Source of the DNA: an uncultured Chloroflexota bacterium
Lineage (GTDB): Bacteria; Chloroflexota; Anaerolineae; Anaerolineales; Villigracilaceae
Direction: 5' to 3'
Length of the DNA stretch: 8,107 nt
NCBI GenBank assembly: GCA_903837815.1
Contig: CAILWD010000222.1
Coordinates: forward strand, 1-8,107
A model generated the notes under the pieces. The model was not told the DNA's origin. It did no database searches and worked only from the letters and a program-made list of their open reading frames with translations. Both the position numbers and the translations under genes were made by a program. Below are positions 5,558 to 8,107 of this stretch, piece by piece. Numbering within the stretch: the first letter of the stretch is position 1; each line of letters starts with the position of its first letter.

Positions 5558-6541
5558 CTATTTGAAAAAAGTAATTAACCAGTAAAATCCTGCCGACACC
5601 AGTCCGCTGGCGGGGATGGTGATAAACCACGCGGCGACGATTTCCTGCGCCACGCTCCAGCGGACTTTGCCAAACCGTTCGGATGAGCCGACGCCGATGA
5701 TTGCCGAACTGACCACCTGCGAGGTGCTGACCGGCAAGCCGAAGAACGACGCCGCCAGAATCACCAGACCCGATGTGAGTTGGGTGGAGAATCCATGCAC
5801 TGGGCGAATCTTATAAAACTTGCCACCCAGGGTGCGAATCAACTTCCAGCCGCCGAACGCAGTTCCCAGCCCGATGGCTCCGGCGCTCAAAGCCACCACC
5901 CAGGTTGGGACGTGGAAACTGGAAATCGAGCCGCTAATCAACAGGCTAAGGGTGATGATGCCCATCGTCTTTTGCGCGTCGTTCGTGCCATGACTGAACG
6001 CCATTGCCAGGGCGGTAATCAATTGCCCTTTCTTGAAGAACCAGTTGACTTCGGGACTGGCTTTCTGCGCCATGAAATAAATCACGCGGGTGACGATGAA
6101 GCCGAAGACAAAGCCGATAATGGGCGAGGTAAACAGCGCAATCAGCACCTTTTCCAGTCCATGCAATTTGAGGGCGCTAAAGCCCGCGCCAGCGATGACC
6201 GCGCCAACCATGCCGCCAATCAGCGCATGGGACGAACTGCTGGGGATGCCCAAAAACCAGGTGAGCAGGTTCCAGACAATCGCGCCAACCAGACAGGCGA
6301 TGATGACATCCATATTCAACGCGCTGGACTGGGCGACTTCGTCGCCGATGGTGGTGGCAACCGCCACGCCAAACAGAAAGGGCCCCAAAAAGTTGGCGAC
6401 CGCCGTCAACGCCAGCGCCGAGCGCGGACTGAATGCCCGCGAGGCAATCATGGTGGCGACGATGTTGCTTGAGTCGTGAACGCCGTTCAGGAAATCGAAG
6501 GTCAGCGACAGAAGAATAACAAGGATCAATTCAGGAGTCAT
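5558..6541 (-). CDS. pit: Pit-family low-affinity inorganic phosphate permease (PF01384)
   Basis: 327 residues, a compact prokaryotic PHO4 protein. The two inverted halves each carry the family signature: 'GVHDSSNIVATMI' at 20-32 and 'SHGTNDAQKTMG' at 183-194 (the GxND type motif, D23 and D188 expected at the phosphate and cation site). The paired motifs 'GIPSSSSHALIGG' at 98-110 and 'GLPVSTSQV' at 268-276 also match. Around eight to ten membrane helices are evident. It should import phosphate or metal-phosphate using a proton or sodium gradient. The start is ATG 6541, with AAGG a few bases upstream and 10 bases after the DUF47 stop; a GTG six bases earlier lies within that Shine-Dalgarno. 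The DUF47 gene upstream is its common partner. After the TAG stop there is only a weak hairpin (5523-5557), no convincing terminator. Confidence 0.95.
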   Translation of the reverse strand: MTPELILVILLSLTFDFLNGVHDSSNIVATMIASRAFSPRSALALTAVANFLGPFLFGVAVATTIGDEVAQSSALNMDVIIACLVGAIVWNLLTWFLGIPSSSSHALIGGMVGAVIAGAGFSALKLHGLEKVLIALFTSPIIGFVFGFIVTRVIYFMAQKASPEVNWFFKKGQLITALAMAFSHGTNDAQKTMGIITLSLLISGSISSFHVPTWVVALSAGAIGLGTAFGGWKLIRTLGGKFYKIRPVHGFSTQLTSGLVILAASFFGLPVSTSQVVSSAIIGVGSSERFGKVRWSVAQEIVAAWFITIPASGLVSAGFYWLITFFK

Positions 6542-6551
6542 TAACACCTTG

Positions 6552-7172
6552 TTAAGTCTTCTTTACAACAATATCGGCAATCGAGTTGGCGGCTTCGTCG
6601 CCGCGGTCTGCCGCGTTGGAGAGGTGACGGTAGACCTCGCGCATTTTCAACATCTCGACGACGTGGTGCAGGTCTTCGGGTCCGCTGAACAGGGCGGCGA
6701 TGGCTTCGCGGTACACGGCTTCGACGCGGTTCTCCAAAGCCTTGGCGCGTTGGGCATGGTCGATGGCGACGCTGGGGTGCGTGGGCAGGCGTTGAACGCC
6801 GTGCCAGATTTCGTAGGCGGCGTCTTTCAGCAGGCTTGCAATCCGCAGCATGTAGGGCGAAGGGTCCACCTTGAGGATTACCATTTCCATCACGGTGGTG
6901 TCGGCGTAATCCACTACGTCGTCGATGGAGCGGGAGAGGGCAAAGATGTCTTCACGGTCGAAGGGCGTGACAAAGGTGCGGTTGAGTTCGTCGATCAAGA
7001 TGCGGCGCACTTCGTCGGCTTCCTTCTCTTTCATCGACAATTCCTCGGCGATGTCGGGCGCGGGCGACTCCAAATACTTCACCAGCAGTTTCAAAGCATC
7101 AAACGCCAGAGCCGCCTGTTGTTCGATGAGTTTTTGGAATTTATCTTCCTTACGTTTAAATATCTTGAGCAT
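6552..7172 (-). CDS. DUF47 / PhoU-like protein, Pit accessory regulator (PF01865)
   Basis: 206 residues, all helical and charged, the usual length for TIGR00153-type proteins. The first PhoU-like repeat shows 'KEKEADEVRR' at 48-57, 'FVTPFDREDIFAL' at 67-79 and 'IDDVVDYAD' at 83-91. The second shows 'MREVYRHLSNAADRGDEAAN' at 177-196. The acidic E/DxxxD clusters in these repeats bind metal in PhoU relatives. The protein is cytoplasmic and is thought to regulate the Pit permease encoded next to it. ATG 7172 has GGAG five bases upstream. No promoter of good quality is visible between it and the methyltransferase gene, so it may be read from further upstream or from an unusual promoter. Confidence 0.92.
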   Translation of the reverse strand: MLKIFKRKEDKFQKLIEQQAALAFDALKLLVKYLESPAPDIAEELSMKEKEADEVRRILIDELNRTFVTPFDREDIFALSRSIDDVVDYADTTVMEMVILKVDPSPYMLRIASLLKDAAYEIWHGVQRLPTHPSVAIDHAQRAKALENRVEAVYREAIAALFSGPEDLHHVVEMLKMREVYRHLSNAADRGDEAANSIADIVVKKT

Positions 7173-7197
7173 AAAATCTCCAATTCGAGGGATTGAA

Positions 7198-7226
7198 ACT
7201 TCGGAAGTTTTGAAAACTTCCGAAGT
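7198..7226 (-). repeat. 29-base palindrome between the methyltransferase and DUF47 genes (possible terminator)
   Basis: Arms 7198-7211 (ACTTCGGAAGTTTT) and 7213-7226 (AAAACTTCCGAAGT) are perfect inverted copies around one base. Each arm itself contains an 11-base near-perfect dyad, ACTTC-G/C-GAAGT, so the element holds four ACTTC-type half-sites. On the minus strand only three T follow the stem, so it is at best a modest terminator for the methyltransferase gene. It could also be an operator or a dispersed palindromic repeat. Confidence 0.7.
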
Positions 7227-7234
7227 CTGGCTCG

Positions 7235-8107
7235 CTATTCCAGCGGACTCAACTCGCCCGCCACCAAGCCTGGGAACTCCGCCCGAAGTTGGGAATCCAC
7301 TTCGGGAGCAATTAACGGGTCGGTGTTGGTTGACATGATTTCCTTCGCGCGATTCATGGCGCGGGTGTGAATATCCATTGCGCCCTTCTTTTCCCAGCCA
7401 GTGCGCGTATCGCGATCTGCGAGTTTGGTCATCACGGCTTCGGTCTTCATCCGTTTGGTGGTGTGCTTGGCGACGATGAACGAGCCGCCGGGGCCCACCT
7501 GCTTGATGAGGTCGAGCGCCAGTTCGTCGTCGCTGAAATTGATTCCGCGTTTGACGCGCTTCATCATCTGCGCCACTTCGTCGTCGATGACGGCTTTGGC
7601 GAAGTCAAAGGTCTTGAGCGCGTCCACCAGCCCGCCGATGTTGAACATGTCCATGCCGGCGACGGTTCCGCCCATGGCGGACATGCCTGTTTCGTATCCC
7701 GCCTGCGCGTCGTTGATTTTGGCGTTGGTCAAGCCGATGTAACCGCCACAGGGTACATTGTAAAAACGCGCGATTTGGGCAAAAGCCATGTGCAGCATTC
7801 CACACTCGATTGCGCCTGAGGTGTACGCGCCCGTCCGCATGTCGGCGACGGTGGCGAGGGTTGCATAAATCAGCGGCGTGCCTTCCTTGACCATCTGCAT
7901 GAGCGTGGCAGCGGCAAGGAATTCGGCGTTGCCCTGCGCCAGCGTCCCAGCCATCGACATGGGCGAGGTCAGACCCGCATTTGGAACGATGGTCGGGTAG
8001 ACGGGCAAGCCTTCTTTCGCAAAGTACATCACATTCTCGGTCGAGAGCACATCCATTGTCAGCGGCGAAACAACGGGACAGTAGTGATGAGTCAGGAAGG
8101 GATGTTC
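7235..8107 (-). CDS. MttB-superfamily methylamine/betaine:corrinoid methyltransferase, N-terminus cut off by window edge
   Basis: The frame is open to the right edge; the C-terminal 290 residues are visible out of a family length near 480-500. Typical segments are 'HHYCPVVSPLTMDVLS' at 7-22, 'KEGLPVYPTIVPNAGLTSPM' at 31-50, 'LTNAKINDAQAGYETGMSAM' at 126-145, and 'GPGGSFIVAKHT' at 205-216, matching PF06253. Such enzymes move a methyl group from trimethylamine, glycine betaine or a related quaternary amine to a corrinoid protein. In Methanosarcina MttB, pyrrolysine is encoded by an in-frame TAG roughly 160 residues from the end. Here no TAG occurs before the terminal stop, so this is the non-pyrrolysine branch whose substrates vary. 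The cognate corrinoid protein is not in the window. A 29-base palindrome follows the stop. Confidence 0.9.
   Translation of the reverse strand, partial: EHPFLTHHYCPVVSPLTMDVLSTENVMYFAKEGLPVYPTIVPNAGLTSPMSMAGTLAQGNAEFLAAATLMQMVKEGTPLIYATLATVADMRTGAYTSGAIECGMLHMAFAQIARFYNVPCGGYIGLTNAKINDAQAGYETGMSAMGGTVAGMDMFNIGGLVDALKTFDFAKAVIDDEVAQMMKRVKRGINFSDDELALDLIKQVGPGGSFIVAKHTTKRMKTEAVMTKLADRDTRTGWEKKGAMDIHTRAMNRAKEIMSTNTDPLIAPEVDSQLRAEFPGLVAGELSPLE

Noticed and set aside
7235..7237. Terminal TAG of the MttB-like gene as a read-through pyrrolysine codon
   Set aside because: It sits at the natural C-terminus of the family, far from the internal pyrrolysine position, and read-through would run into the palindrome and the DUF47 gene.
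1..8107. CRISPR arrays, tRNA or rRNA genes, insertion sequences, defence genes
   Set aside because: I looked for spaced direct repeats, tRNA-like cloverleaf arms and transposase motifs on both strands by eye and saw none.

Overview
The window looks like a chromosomal stretch from an anaerobic or facultative member of the Chloroflexota, most likely class Anaerolineae. The reasons are the extracytoplasmic binding lipoprotein with a long Ala/Pro/Glu repeat linker behind its lipobox, the mid-range GC content, and an MttB-family methyltransferase. This assignment is inference from style; there is no rRNA or marker gene here. Every gene lies on the minus strand, so the order of transcription is from right to left. 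There is no stretch over 300 bases without a gene.

Right part (8107 down to 5558): the C-terminal 290 residues of an MttB-superfamily (trimethylamine/quaternary-amine:corrinoid) methyltransferase, without an in-frame amber codon and so not the pyrrolysine type. A 29-base palindrome follows it. Next comes a two-gene unit: a PhoU-like DUF47 protein followed 10 bases later by a Pit-family (PF01384) phosphate permease. This is a well-known pairing for low-affinity phosphate uptake.

Middle part (5557 down to 1329): a control region with a near-consensus promoter (TTGACT, 17 bases, TAAAAT) overlapped by several perfect dyads. It drives a complete ABC importer operon of the spermidine/putrescine, Fe(III) and 2-aminoethylphosphonate type: lipoprotein binding protein, two six-helix-type permeases with EAA loops, and an ATPase with a C-terminal TOBE-like region. 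The operon ends in a clear rho-independent terminator. Two hairpins sit at the start of the first permease and may lower permease synthesis relative to the binding protein.

Left part (1312 down to 1): immediately behind the terminator is a cytoplasmic alkaline-phosphatase-superfamily hydrolase (type I phosphodiesterase/nucleotide pyrophosphatase fold). After 17 bases comes a phospholipase-D-like lipoprotein that runs off the left edge.

Together the genes have a phosphorus flavour: a phosphate permease with its regulator, an importer of a class that includes aminoethylphosphonate systems, a cytoplasmic phospho-ester or phosphonate-type hydrolase, and a secreted PLD-fold protein. I see no defence island, CRISPR, transposon or tRNA. 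The most interesting features are regulatory: the dyad cluster at the importer promoter, the start-codon hairpin, and the terminator abutting the hydrolase ribosome-binding site. The unusual metal-site motif in the hydrolase is also worth checking.
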